The notes under the pieces are model-generated. The model did not search any database. It was given only the letters and a program-made list of their open reading frames with translations, and was not told where the DNA came from. Positions 48,834 through 57,614 of a DNA stretch of 64,000 nucleotides are shown in pieces. The stretch lies in assembly GCF_001645385.1 (NCBI RefSeq), contig NZ_LVHI01000023.1:539969-603968 (forward strand). The letters are read 5' to 3'. The translations under genes and the position numbers were made by a program. This DNA is from Rhodococcoides kyotonense. Its GTDB lineage: Bacteria; Actinomycetota; Actinomycetes; Mycobacteriales; Mycobacteriaceae. Position 1 is the first letter of the stretch. Each line of letters opens with the position of its first letter.

Positions 48834-50452
48834 GGGATCAGCTTGCCAGGATTCAGAATTCCTGCGGGATCGACCGCGGACTTGATCGAACGAAGGATCG
48901 CGGCGCCGACTGCACCGACTTCCTGCGGCATCCACGCGCGGTGGTCGCTGCCGACGCCGTGGTGGTGAGTGACGGTTGCGCCCGACCCCACCATCGCGTC
49001 GGTCGCGGCGGCTTTCGCGCCTGTCCACTGAGTGATGGGGTCGGCTGCCGCAGCGCAGACGACGGTGAAGTACAGCGATGCGCCGGTCGCGTAGACGTGC
49101 GAGATGTGACACATGACGACGGCCGGAGTCCCTGCGGCACCGAGGGATTCGACGAGCGCACTCGCGACGGCCGTTCGGACGGAATTCAGCGACGACCACC
49201 GTGCCGCCGTTTCCAGCGTCTCTGCGAGAGCGCCCACGTCCAGCAGCGAATCGCGGAGGTACGGCGCATCGAAGCGGCCGCGTTCCCAAGCCCGTGCCGC
49301 ACCCTCGTCGACCGAGGACCCGCCGGAGCGCTCGAGCACGTCGTCGACGTCGGCAACCCGGCGTGCGACGTCGGAGGCAGTTCCGTCGAAGGTCATGATC
49401 GCGAGGCAGCCGCCCTGGGGTGCATCGTCGTGACCGGACAGCGCTGCGTTGATGCCGGTTTCGGCCTCGTCGGACAGTCGCATGACCGTCGGCCGACCGG
49501 GGAGGTCTGCGATGATGCGGAACGCCTCCGCGCCCGCGGCGAAGTCGGGGAATCGCCATGCGCGGTACGCCGTGGTCTCGGGGGCCTCACGCACCCGGAC
49601 GGTGACGTCGGTGATGATGCCGAGCGTGCCTTCGGATCCGAGAAACACCTGGCGCAGGTCCGGTCCGGCAGCCGACGCAGGTGCTCGGCCCGGCCGGGCG
49701 ACACCGGTCGGCGTCACGACGGTGAGCGACTCGACCATGTCGTCGAATCGACCGTATCCCGCCGACGCTTGTCCCGACGACCGCGTCGCGGCGAACCCGC
49801 CGATGGTGGCGTACTGGAAGGACTGTGGGAAATGCCCGAGTGTGAGGCCGTGTCGGCCCAACAGTTCTTCGGCCTCGGGGCCGGTCACACCCGCCTGGAG
49901 TACAGCGGTTCTCGAATCCAGGTCGAGATCCGTCAGCGCACACATCCGTCGGGTGCTGACTGCCACGACGGCGTCGAACCAGTCACGTACCGGATCGAGA
50001 CCGCCGACGACGCTCGTGCCACCGCCGAACGGGACCACCGCGATCGAGGCGTCGCTGCAGAATCTCAAGATCGCTTCGACCTGACGAGCGTCGGCAGGGA
50101 AGACGACGGCGTCGGGCGCGGACTGTGCGTCGGGACTGCGTCGGTTCAGCAGATCGATCGTGCTCTTGCCGCCGAGATGCAACAGCCGCACCGCGTCGCC
50201 CGTCGCCACGTGGTTCTCGCCGACGATCTCTTCCAGCGCACGCCGCGCGTCGTGGGTCAGTGCGCTCGAGGTCAGTCGGACGTCGGAGGCGTTCCGGTGC
50301 GCGGATTCCGGTGCGTCGAGCCCGAGGACGGTACGCAGGACGGAGCGCGTACGCGCAGGCAGCGGTGTGTGGTGCTCGCGCAACCCCCACGCGTCCCACG
50401 CCATCATCGGCGCGCGCGATGCGGGCCGCTCCACCGAGGGTTGTTCGCGCAT
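48830..50452 (-). CDS. agpS: FAD-binding oxidase, alkyldihydroxyacetonephosphate synthase-like (AgpS)
   Basis: This 540-residue flavoprotein of the VAO/PCMH family has a FAD-binding domain (VVPFGGGTSVVGGL, SFQYATIGGFAATRSSGQASAGYG, LGSEGTLGIITDVTVR). Near the C-terminus the triple histidine segment THHHGVGSDHRAW matches the active-site His cluster of alkylglycerone-phosphate synthases that make ether lipids. Mycobacteria have an AgpS homologue (Rv3107c). A glycolate/lactate oxidase is the other possibility, but the His cluster favours AgpS. It is divergent from a TetR gene and shares a promoter region holding a palindrome. Confidence 0.75.
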   Translation of the reverse strand: MREQPSVERPASRAPMMAWDAWGLREHHTPLPARTRSVLRTVLGLDAPESAHRNASDVRLTSSALTHDARRALEEIVGENHVATGDAVRLLHLGGKSTIDLLNRRSPDAQSAPDAVVFPADARQVEAILRFCSDASIAVVPFGGGTSVVGGLDPVRDWFDAVVAVSTRRMCALTDLDLDSRTAVLQAGVTGPEAEELLGRHGLTLGHFPQSFQYATIGGFAATRSSGQASAGYGRFDDMVESLTVVTPTGVARPGRAPASAAGPDLRQVFLGSEGTLGIITDVTVRVREAPETTAYRAWRFPDFAAGAEAFRIIADLPGRPTVMRLSDEAETGINAALSGHDDAPQGGCLAIMTFDGTASDVARRVADVDDVLERSGGSSVDEGAARAWERGRFDAPYLRDSLLDVGALAETLETAARWSSLNSVRTAVASALVESLGAAGTPAVVMCHISHVYATGASLYFTVVCAAAADPITQWTGAKAAATDAMVGSGATVTHHHGVGSDHRAWMPQEVGAVGAAILRSIKSAVDPAGILNPGKLIP

Positions 50453-50456
50453 GATC

Positions 50457-50487
50457 TATAGTGTTACACAGCATAGGTGTTTGTAAC
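50457..50487. promoter_or_regulatory. Divergent promoter with GTTACACA/TTTGTAAC operator
   Basis: Half-sites GTTACACA (50463-50470) and TTTGTAAC (50480-50487) form an inverted repeat (7 of 8 positions matching) with a 9-bp spacer. A -10-like TATAGT (50457-50462) reads right toward tetR-glpD, and TATGCT on the minus strand (plus 50470-50475) reads toward agpS-dagK. A TetR dimer bound here would cover both. Confidence 0.6.
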
Positions 50488-50535
50488 TCGGCAAGCGCGA
50501 GTTGCTCCGATGTCTTCTGCGAACGGGGTGTAGTG

Positions 50536-51159
50536 GTGGTCGAGCCGTCCGTCGTCCAGAGTGTCGCAACCGAAGCGCCGAGGACCGAAGTGACGCAGAC
50601 CGTCGACGATCAAGTGCTCGACGCCGCGCGCTCGTGCATTCTCGAATTCGGTGTCCGGCGAACCACTTTGGCCGAGATCGCACGCCGCGCAAAGGTCAGT
50701 CGGCCTACCGTCTACCGGCGTTGGGCGGACACGCGCGCCGTGGTGTCGAGTCTTCTCACGCGTGAGATCGGCTCGGTGATGCCGTCGTTCGAGGCCGGTG
50801 CCGAGGCCCGCGAACAGCTCGCGTCCGCGGTGTCCGTCGTCGCCGATCGGGTGCGGCTCCACCCGTTGTTCGTCAAGATCCTTCGATCCGACCCCGACAT
50901 TCTCGCGACCTACATCCTGCATCGGCTCGGAACCAGCCAATCGCTCATCATCGACGCTCTGGCGCCGATCCTCGAGAGCGGCCAGCGGGACGGTTCCATT
51001 CGTGAGGGACAGCCGGTCCACATGGCGACGGTGTTGCTGTTGATGGTCCAATCCGCCGTTCAGTCCGCCGAGATGGTGGCCGACAGAATTCCCGGTGACG
51101 TTCTGGTCGCCGAATTCGCGTACGCCGTCGACGCCTACCTACGTCCACGCGTCGAGTGA
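50536..51159 (+). CDS. TetR-family transcriptional regulator
   Basis: This is a protein of about 207 residues with an N-terminal HTH (LDAARSCILEFGVRRTTLAEIARRAKVSRPTVYRRWADTRA) typical of TetR, and an all-helical ligand-binding domain. The start is uncertain: adjacent GTG codons at 50533 and 50536 follow CGGGGTG, and earlier GTG 50461 would lie in the operator. It overlaps glpD by 4 nt, so it likely controls glpD and the divergent agpS-dagK pair. The ligand may be a glycerol or lipid-derived molecule. Confidence 0.85.
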   Translation: MVEPSVVQSVATEAPRTEVTQTVDDQVLDAARSCILEFGVRRTTLAEIARRAKVSRPTVYRRWADTRAVVSSLLTREIGSVMPSFEAGAEAREQLASAVSVVADRVRLHPLFVKILRSDPDILATYILHRLGTSQSLIIDALAPILESGQRDGSIREGQPVHMATVLLLMVQSAVQSAEMVADRIPGDVLVAEFAYAVDAYLRPRVE

Positions 51160-52697
51160 CGCCTGCGGCGAGCACACGGCTCGACGGCGACCGCCGTCGG
51201 CGAGAACTCGCAGCGCTGTTCGACGGCTCGTCGGTCGACGTACTCGTCGTCGGCGGGGGCATCACGGGAGCGGGTATCGCGCTCGACGCCGCGTCGCGCG
51301 GACTTCGAACCGTGTTGGTGGACAAGCACGATCTCGCATTCGGCACGAGCCGGTGGAGTTCGAAGCTCGTCCACGGTGGTCTCCGGTACCTCGCGTCGGG
51401 CAATGTCGCCATCGCACACGAGAGTGCCGTCGAGCGAGGCATTCTGATGACGCGCACCGCTCCTCATCTGATTCGTCGTCTGGCTCAGGTCGTTCCACTT
51501 CTCCCGGAGGTGTCGCGGTCGTCTGCCACGGTCGTGCGCGCCGGATTCCTGGCCGGTGACGTGCTGCGGCGATCCGCAGGCACTTCCGTTGCAGTACTGC
51601 CGAATTCGCGGTCCACCGGTGCCGATGCCGTCGCGGCGCAGGTGCCGATCGTGCAGCGACACGGGTTACGCGGGGGTCTGATGGCGTGGGACGGCCAACT
51701 CGTCGACGACGCGCGTCTCGTCGTCGCCGTCGCGCGGACGGCCGCGCTGCACGGTGCGTCGATCCTGACGGGTGTGGCCGCGTCGGAGGTCGATCGCACG
51801 TCGGCGCTGCTGACGGACGGGGACACCGGCGCGTCGACGCGAGTGCGCGCAGGCGTCGTCGTCAACGCAGCGGGGGTGTGGGCAGGCCAGGTCGATCCAC
51901 GAATCTCGTTGCGGCCCAGCAGGGGAACGCATCTCGTGTTCGACGCGTCCACGTTCGGCGGGATGACGAGTTCGTTGACCATTCCGATTCCGGGGGAGCG
52001 GAACCGGTTCGTGTTCGCGCTGCCTGCACCGCACGGCCGCGTCTACGTGGGACTGACGGACGTCGCGACCGACGGACCCATTCCCGACGAGCCGCGCGCG
52101 ACCGACGACGAGATCGAGTTCCTGCTCGACGTCGTGGGTACCGCCGTCGATCCCGCACCGACGGTGTTCGACGTCGTGGGTACCTTCGCCGGTCTTCGGC
52201 CGTTGCTCGACTCGGGCGGTAGGAATTCGGCCGCTACGCGCACTGCCGACGTCTCGCGTCGGCATGCGATTCTCGACGACGGCGACGGACCGATCGGTGT
52301 CGTGGGCGGGAAGCTGACGACGTATCGCAGGATGGCCGAGCATGCCGTCGACGCCGCTGTCGCCGCGACGAGACTGACTGCGGGTCCCTGCAGGACCGCG
52401 TCGATTCCGTTGGTCGGCGCAGGGCCGATCGCGGAGCCGGTCCCGGAGCGGCTCGTGACCCGATACGGTGCGGAGGCTGCGCTCGTGGCCGCCCTCGCCG
52501 ACACGATGCCCGACGGCACTGCGCCCGTCGCGGACGGAATCGACGTGTCCGTCGCCGAACTCGCGTTCGCGGTGCGCTACGAAGGAGCCCGCACCGTTGC
52601 CGATCTCCTCGATCGACGGACGAGAATCGGCTTGGTGGAAGCGGATCGCGAACGGGCGGTCGACGCGGCGACACGGGTGCTCGCCGAACACGACTAG
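51156..52697 (+). CDS. glpD: Glycerol-3-phosphate dehydrogenase (FAD, GlpD type)
   Basis: This 513-residue flavoenzyme oxidises glycerol 3-phosphate to dihydroxyacetone phosphate and gives electrons to quinone at the membrane. It shows the FAD dinucleotide motif VLVVGGGITGAGIALDAASRG, the signature GTSRWSSKLVHGGLRYL, and GVVGGKLTTYRRMAEHAVD, with the C-terminal DAO_C region. GTG 51156 overlaps the tetR stop. Its product DHAP is the starting point of the acyl-DHAP used by AgpS. Confidence 0.92.
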   Translation: MTPAASTRLDGDRRRRELAALFDGSSVDVLVVGGGITGAGIALDAASRGLRTVLVDKHDLAFGTSRWSSKLVHGGLRYLASGNVAIAHESAVERGILMTRTAPHLIRRLAQVVPLLPEVSRSSATVVRAGFLAGDVLRRSAGTSVAVLPNSRSTGADAVAAQVPIVQRHGLRGGLMAWDGQLVDDARLVVAVARTAALHGASILTGVAASEVDRTSALLTDGDTGASTRVRAGVVVNAAGVWAGQVDPRISLRPSRGTHLVFDASTFGGMTSSLTIPIPGERNRFVFALPAPHGRVYVGLTDVATDGPIPDEPRATDDEIEFLLDVVGTAVDPAPTVFDVVGTFAGLRPLLDSGGRNSAATRTADVSRRHAILDDGDGPIGVVGGKLTTYRRMAEHAVDAAVAATRLTAGPCRTASIPLVGAGPIAEPVPERLVTRYGAEAALVAALADTMPDGTAPVADGIDVSVAELAFAVRYEGARTVADLLDRRTRIGLVEADRERAVDAATRVLAEHD

Positions 52698-52726
52698 CAA
52701 CCCGCGGGTGTGGCACGCTGAGCGTC

Positions 52727-53875
52727 GTGCGAGTAGCGGTGGTGGCGGGACCTGATCCAGGACATGCTTTTCCGGCGATCGCACTGTGCCTGAGGCTGAT
52801 CGAGGCGGGCGACAGTCCGGTTCTGTTCACCGGGTCCCGATGGCTGGTTGCGGGCACCGAGGCCGGCATCGACACTCGCTTGCTGAAGGGACTCGCGCCG
52901 CGCCCAGAGGACGACGACATGGATGCGGGTCAGCGCATTCACGCGCGCGCCGCGTTCATCTCGACCGAGTTGCTTCCCGATCTCAGGGACGTAGCACCCG
53001 ACGTCGTCGTGTCCGACATCCTGACGGCGGGAGGAGGTATCGCTGCCGAACGTCTCGGCATTCCCTGGGTCGAGCTCGCGCCGCACCCCTTGTACGCGCC
53101 GTCGAAGGGCTTGCCGCCCATCGGCAGTGGGCTCGCCCCAGGAACCGGTATCCGCGGGAGGATCCGCGACGCACTCATGCGGTCCGCGACGGGACGGTCC
53201 ATCGCGCGCGGCAAGGCGCAGCGCGGTGTCGCGCGCGAGAGCGTGGGTCTGCCTGCGGAGGATCCTGGGCCCGTTGCACGTCTGATCGCGACCATCCCCG
53301 CACTCGAGGTCCCGAGGCCGGACTGGCCCGCGGAGGCACACGTCGTCGGCCCGCTGTTGTGGGAGCCGACGGCCGAGACGTTGTCGGTCCCGGACGGCTC
53401 GGGTCCCGTCGTGATGGTGGCGCCGTCGACGGCGTTCACCGGCGCGCACGGCATGCTCGACGCGACCCTGGAGGGCCTGTCCGGACGTGGCGTCCGGGTG
53501 GTCGCGTCGATGCTCGACGAACCGCCCGCCGATCTACCGAGCTGGGCCAACGCGGGCCTGGGGCGTCAGGACGAGCTGCTGACGCACGCGGACGTCGTCG
53601 TCTGCGGCGGCGGACACGGCATGCTCGCGAAAGCGCTGATCCACGGAGTACCCGTCGTCGCGATTCCCGGAGGCGGGGATCAATGGGAGCTCGCCAATCG
53701 CGCCGAACGGCAGGGGAGTGCCGTCGTGGTTCGGCCGCCGAGCCCACAGGCAGTGGCCGACGCGGTTCTGCGTGTGATCGAGGATGCGGCGTTCGCACGT
53801 GCCGCGGAGGCGGCCGCAGCCGGTGCGGCCGACGTGAAGGACCCCGTGGAGGTCTGCCACCGCGCGCTGGGGTGA
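52727..53875 (+). CDS. UDP-glycosyltransferase-like protein (GT1, Rv2739c-like)
   Basis: This 382-residue GT-B fold protein has an N-terminal domain VRVAVVAGPDPGHAFPAIALCLRL and a C-terminal nucleotide-sugar region VVVCGGGHGMLAKALIHGVPVVAIPGGGDQWELANRAERQG, like MGT/UGT and MurG relatives. It is probably a cytosolic glycosyltransferase acting on a lipid or small molecule. The order GT-DUF3046-recA-recX is the same as Rv2739c-Rv2738c-recA-recX. CACGCT (52714-52719) lies 7 nt before the GTG start. Confidence 0.82.
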   Translation: MRVAVVAGPDPGHAFPAIALCLRLIEAGDSPVLFTGSRWLVAGTEAGIDTRLLKGLAPRPEDDDMDAGQRIHARAAFISTELLPDLRDVAPDVVVSDILTAGGGIAAERLGIPWVELAPHPLYAPSKGLPPIGSGLAPGTGIRGRIRDALMRSATGRSIARGKAQRGVARESVGLPAEDPGPVARLIATIPALEVPRPDWPAEAHVVGPLLWEPTAETLSVPDGSGPVVMVAPSTAFTGAHGMLDATLEGLSGRGVRVVASMLDEPPADLPSWANAGLGRQDELLTHADVVVCGGGHGMLAKALIHGVPVVAIPGGGDQWELANRAERQGSAVVVRPPSPQAVADAVLRVIEDAAFARAAEAAAAGAADVKDPVEVCHRALG

Positions 53876-53899
53876 CGCATCGTCGGTTACGGTTGACGT

Positions 53900-54094
53900 G
53901 TGCGTCTGACCGAGTTTCGTGAGTTGCTGACAGAAGAGTTCGGCCAGGTTCGGGGAGATTCCATGCTCGTCGATCACGTCATCCAGAGCCTGGGCGGGCA
54001 GACCGGGGCCGAAGCGATCGAAGCCGGGGTAGATCCACGCGACGTGTGGCGTGCCCTGTGCAGCGAATTCGACGTGCCGCGCGATCGCTGGTGA
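53900..54094 (+). CDS. DUF3046 family protein
   Basis: This 64-residue conserved actinobacterial protein begins VRLTEFRELLTEEFGQVRG and ends with DVWRALCSEFDVPRDRW, both typical of DUF3046, which sits upstream of recA in mycobacteria (Rv2738c). The function is unknown. TACGGT (53888-53893) lies 6 nt before the GTG, indicating leaderless transcription. Confidence 0.9.
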   Translation: MRLTEFRELLTEEFGQVRGDSMLVDHVIQSLGGQTGAEAIEAGVDPRDVWRALCSEFDVPRDRW

Positions 54095-54131
54095 AAGTTC
54101 CGTCGGCGTGTCGATAGCCCGAATCGAACTA

Positions 54132-54147
54132 TCGAACACGTGTTCGC
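54132..54147 (+). promoter_or_regulatory. LexA (SOS) box upstream of recA
   Basis: TCGAACACGTGTTCGC contains the GAAC-N4-GTTC core of the Gram-positive/actinobacterial SOS box with complete symmetry in the core. TATGCT (54149-54154) follows directly and could be the -10 of the LexA-controlled promoter. Confidence 0.9.
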
Positions 54148-54190
54148 CTATGCTGGTGTCATTCGGTGCGCAGCGGTTCGAGACGTTTTC

Positions 54191-54212
54191 TGTCGGTGCC
54201 TAGCTCTACCGT
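54191..54212 (+). promoter_or_regulatory. PafBC (RecA-NDp)-type promoter of recA
   Basis: TGTCGGTG (54191-54198), 8 nt, TACCGT (54207-54212) fits the LexA-independent DNA-damage promoter consensus of mycobacteria (TGTCRGTG-N8-TAnnnT). It is nearer to recA than the SOS box, as in M. tuberculosis, so recA has two damage-responsive promoters. Confidence 0.75.
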
Positions 54213-54265
54213 TACCGGCAACACGTTCGACGCGAAGCTGAACGAGACCATACGAGGAGATCACG

Positions 54266-55303
54266 ATGCCTGCTTACGATCGCGACAAAGCGCTCGATCT
54301 CGCCCTTGCGCAGATCGACAAGAACTTCGGCAAGGGATCGGTGATGCGCCTCGGTGACGAGGTTCGTCAGCCGATCGCTGTCATTCCCACCGGCTCGATT
54401 GCTCTGGACGTCGCGCTCGGCATCGGCGGACTGCCGCGCGGCCGCGTCATCGAGGTCTACGGTCCGGAATCCTCCGGTAAGACCACGGTTGCGTTGCACG
54501 CTGTGGCGAATGCGCAGCGCAACGGCGGAATCGCCGCGTTCATCGACGCGGAACACGCACTCGATCCCGACTACGCCAAGAAGCTCGGCGTCGACACCGA
54601 TGCGCTGCTGGTCTCTCAGCCGGACACCGGTGAGCAGGCGCTCGAGATCGCGGACATGCTGATTCGCTCCGGCGCACTCGACATCCTGGTCATCGACTCG
54701 GTGGCAGCGCTCGTGCCGCGCGCCGAGATCGAGGGCGAGATGGGTGACAGCCACGTCGGTCTGCAGGCTCGCCTGATGAGCCAGGCGCTGCGCAAGATGA
54801 CCGGTGCTCTGAGCAACTCGGGCACCACGGCGATCTTCATCAACCAGCTGCGCGAGAAGATCGGTGTCATGTTCGGATCGCCGGAGACCACCACCGGTGG
54901 TAAGGCGCTCAAGTTCTACTCGTCCGTCCGCCTCGACGTTCGTCGTATCGAAACCCTCAAGGACGGTACCGAGGCAGTCGGTAACCGTACGCGCGTGAAG
55001 ATCGTCAAGAACAAGGTCGCACCGCCGTTCAAGCAGGCCGAGTTCGACATCCTGTACGGCAAGGGCATCAGCCGCGAGGGCTCGTTGATCGACATGGGCG
55101 TCGAGCACGGATTCATCCGCAAGTCGGGCTCGTGGTTCACCTACGACGGTGACCAGCTCGGCCAGGGCAAGGAGAACGCCCGTAAGTTCCTGCTCGAGAA
55201 CCCGGACGTTCGCGACGAGATCGAGAAGAAGATCATGGAGAAGCTCCAGATCGGCGCCGACGTCACGGCCACCGACGACGCGGCTGCTCCGGTCGACTTC
55301 TGA
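54266..55303 (+). CDS. recA: Recombinase RecA
   Basis: This is a 345-residue RecA. Walker A is seen in GPESSGKTT, and MAW/DNA-binding loops follow ([39 protein letters not shown]). It starts [26 protein letters not shown], has the usual length and carries no intein, unlike M. tuberculosis RecA. AGGAG precedes the ATG. It carries out strand exchange and induces LexA cleavage. recX follows 7 nt after its stop. Confidence 0.98.
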   Translation: MPAYDRDKALDLALAQIDKNFGKGSVMRLGDEVRQPIAVIPTGSIALDVALGIGGLPRGRVIEVYGPESSGKTTVALHAVANAQRNGGIAAFIDAEHALDPDYAKKLGVDTDALLVSQPDTGEQALEIADMLIRSGALDILVIDSVAALVPRAEIEGEMGDSHVGLQARLMSQALRKMTGALSNSGTTAIFINQLREKIGVMFGSPETTTGGKALKFYSSVRLDVRRIETLKDGTEAVGNRTRVKIVKNKVAPPFKQAEFDILYGKGISREGSLIDMGVEHGFIRKSGSWFTYDGDQLGQGKENARKFLLENPDVRDEIEKKIMEKLQIGADVTATDDAAAPVDF

Positions 55304-55310
55304 CGCTCCG

Positions 55311-55859
55311 ATGCCGGCAGTGGAGGGTGGTGGAACCGAAGCGCAGGCGAAGGACGTCTGCCTTCGGTTGCTGACCGACCGTGCTCGGAGTCGTCACGAG
55401 CTCGAGACGAGTCTGGCGAAGAAGGGCTTCTCTGCGGAAGTGTCCACTGCCGTTCTTGCTCGTCTCGAAGCGGCCAAGCTCGTCGACGACGCCGCGTTCG
55501 CGGAGCAGTGGGTGCACTCGCGGCACACGTACTCCGGCAAGGGCAAGCGTGCGATCGGCCTGGAACTCCGCAACAAGGGTGTCACGGGTGCGCACGCGCA
55601 GAACGCGCTGGATCAGATCGACAGCGACGACGAACGCGCACGCGCAACGGAACTGGTCCGCAAGAAGTGTCGAACGCTTCGGCTGCCGAGTCCGAATGAC
55701 CCCGATGCGCGTGCAGAACGAGACAAGATAGTCCGCAGGCTCGTCGGAATGCTTGCGCGCCGGGGCTATTCGCAGGGCATGGCGTTCGGAATCGTCAAGT
55801 CCGAACTCGATGCGCTCGGCGCCGACACCGAAGACTTCGACGGTGAACACCTCGGGTGA
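55311..55859 (+). CDS. recX: Regulatory protein RecX
   Basis: This 182-residue protein shows three-helix RecX repeats: RLLTDRARSRHELETSLAKKGF, then FAEQWVHSRHTYSGKGKRAIGLELRNKGV, and RLVGMLARRGYSQGMAFGIV. RecX binds and limits RecA filaments. The ATG at 55311 is 7 nt after the recA stop. The transcription unit ends in a perfect hairpin at 55888-55928. Confidence 0.93.
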   Translation: MPAVEGGGTEAQAKDVCLRLLTDRARSRHELETSLAKKGFSAEVSTAVLARLEAAKLVDDAAFAEQWVHSRHTYSGKGKRAIGLELRNKGVTGAHAQNALDQIDSDDERARATELVRKKCRTLRLPSPNDPDARAERDKIVRRLVGMLARRGYSQGMAFGIVKSELDALGADTEDFDGEHLG

Positions 55860-55887
55860 TCGTCCACCCGTAACTACCGTCGAAAAC

Positions 55888-55928
55888 GCGAGGCCCGCAA
55901 CACGATCGATCCGTGTTGCGGGCCTCGC
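55888..55928. terminator. Perfect 17-bp hairpin after recX
   Basis: GCGAGGCCCGCAACACG (55888-55904) and CGTGTTGCGGGCCTCGC (55912-55928) pair perfectly around a 7-nt loop. AAAA precedes it on the plus strand, giving TTTT after the hairpin for transcripts on the minus strand. It lies between convergent recX and gluD and should end both units, best for gluD. Confidence 0.85.
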
Positions 55929-55968
55929 CTCGTATGTGGGCGCCTCGTAGATCAGGATCCCGTGGAGA

Positions 55969-56853
55969 TCAGGCTGCTCCGGCCGGACCGCCACCGAAGT
56001 CCGCGGCTGCCACCACACCGCCGCCGCCGGTCCTGCGCTTCTTCTGCCGCATCCGTCGTTCGACGACGGTCGCGAGCTTCGTCAGCAGCGAGTTCACGAT
56101 GATCATGATGATCGCGACGATGATCAGAGCCGGCAGGTAGTTGCCGTAGAACGCACCGACCTGCTGACCGGCGCGGACCACTTCGACGTAACCGATGAGG
56201 TAGCCGAGCGCGGAGTCCTTCAAGGCGACGACCATCTGCGAGATGATGGCAGGCAGCATCGCCGTGATCGCCTGCGGCAGCAGGACGATTCTCATGACCT
56301 GGCCCTTACGCATACCGAGCGCCGAGGCGGCTTCGGTCTGGCCCTTCGGCAGCGAATTGACGCCCGCGCGAACGATTTCCGCGATGACCGAACCGTTGTA
56401 CAGCGTCAGGCCGGTGACCACCGCGGCGAGAGCCAGGTACTTGACCTTGAAGACCTCGTACTCCGCGTACACCGCGTAGAGGAAGATCATCAGGATCAGA
56501 ACCGGCACTGCTCGGAACAATTCGACGATCACGCCGCTGACGACGCGGACCGACCGATGATCGGACAGTCGGCCGATGCCGAGGACTGCACCGAGGATCA
56601 GCGCGAAGACGATCGACAGCGCGGCCGCGACCAAGGTGCCCTGGAGACCCGGCAAGAGGTAGGTGGTCCAGGTCGTCGATTCGAGGAACGGATCCCATTT
56701 GTCCGACGTCAACTGGCCTTTGGCGTCGAGCGCGCGGTAGATCAGGTAGGCGATGCCGAGGGACACCACCAGCACGACACCGGACAGGATGCGATAGCGA
56801 ATTCGCGCTTTGGGTCCTGGAACGTCATAGAGAACCGCTACGGCGTCACTCAT
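55969..56853 (-). CDS. gluD: Glutamate ABC transporter permease
   Basis: This 294-residue membrane permease of the HisMQ family has an extra N-terminal helix region and a BPD_transp_1 domain with the EAA-like loop (EIVRAGVNSLPKGQTEAASALGMRKGQVMRIVLLPQA). It ends in a Lys/Arg then Gly/Ala-rich tail. It pairs with GluC to form the channel of a glutamate importer as in Corynebacterium GluABCD. ATG 56853 overlaps the gluC stop by 1 nt. Confidence 0.9.
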   Translation of the reverse strand: MSDAVAVLYDVPGPKARIRYRILSGVVLVVSLGIAYLIYRALDAKGQLTSDKWDPFLESTTWTTYLLPGLQGTLVAAALSIVFALILGAVLGIGRLSDHRSVRVVSGVIVELFRAVPVLILMIFLYAVYAEYEVFKVKYLALAAVVTGLTLYNGSVIAEIVRAGVNSLPKGQTEAASALGMRKGQVMRIVLLPQAITAMLPAIISQMVVALKDSALGYLIGYVEVVRAGQQVGAFYGNYLPALIIVAIIMIIVNSLLTKLATVVERRMRQKKRRTGGGGVVAAADFGGGPAGAA

Positions 56854-57530
56854 CACTTCACCGCCAATCGCTTGCTGAGGTAGCCGAACAGAAGCCCGGT
56901 CGGAAGCGTCAGGATGACGAAGCCGAGTGCGAAGATGCCACCGACGACGAAGATCGCGGCCTCGTTCTCGATCATCGTCTTCATGAGCAGCGAGGCTTCC
57001 GCGACGCCGATCACGGACGCGATGGTCGTGTTCTTGGTCAGTGCGATCAGGACGCTGCCGAGCGGCCCGATCACGGCTCGAAACGCCTGTGGGAGAACGA
57101 CGATCGTGATGTTCTGGGTGAACGTCATACCGAGCGAACGGCCCGCTTCGGCTTGACCGACCGGAACGGTGTTGATGCCGGACCTCAGCGACTCGGCGAC
57201 GAACGACGCCGTGTAGACACTCAGTCCGAGAATCGCGAGCCGGAAGTTGTTGTCCACCAAGAACGTCGGAGAATCCTGAGGCGCCAGTGCGACACCCATC
57301 GTCTGGTACAGGCCGAACGACGTGAACAGAATGATCAGCGTCAGGGGAGTGTTACGGAAGATCGTGACGTATCCGGTGGCGATGGCGCGCGCGATCGGAA
57401 TCGGTGACACGCGCATCGCCGCGATGATGGTACCGATGATCAGGGCGCCGATCGCGGACAGAACCGTCAACTTGATGGTCATGATGAACGCGTCGACGAG
57501 TTGATCGCCGTACTTGCTCAGAAGGTTCAA
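56853..57530 (-). CDS. gluC: Glutamate ABC transporter permease
   Basis: This 225-residue permease has about five helices and the conserved ESLRSGINTVPVGQAEAGRSLGMTFTQNITIVVLPQAFR segment that contacts the ATPase. It starts at TTG 57530, 8 nt after AGGACA. It lies 84 nt below gluB with a strong hairpin between them. Confidence 0.9.
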   Translation of the reverse strand: MNLLSKYGDQLVDAFIMTIKLTVLSAIGALIIGTIIAAMRVSPIPIARAIATGYVTIFRNTPLTLIILFTSFGLYQTMGVALAPQDSPTFLVDNNFRLAILGLSVYTASFVAESLRSGINTVPVGQAEAGRSLGMTFTQNITIVVLPQAFRAVIGPLGSVLIALTKNTTIASVIGVAEASLLMKTMIENEAAIFVVGGIFALGFVILTLPTGLLFGYLSKRLAVK

Positions 57531-57560
57531 TGTGGGGATGTCCTATCGGCTCGAATGGGC

Positions 57561-57607
57561 CGCCTCGCCCCGGTGCGCCGACATTCGGTGCGCACCAGGG
57601 CGAGGCG
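57561..57607 (-). terminator. 18-bp hairpin between gluB and gluC
   Basis: CGCCTCGCCCCGGTGCGC (57561-57578) and GCGCACCAGGGCGAGGCG (57590-57607) pair with one C/A mismatch around an 11-nt loop. It starts 8 nt after the gluB stop in the transcript. It probably partly terminates or protects the gluAB message so that the binding protein is made in excess over the permeases. Confidence 0.7.
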
Positions 57608-57614
57608 CAGAGCG

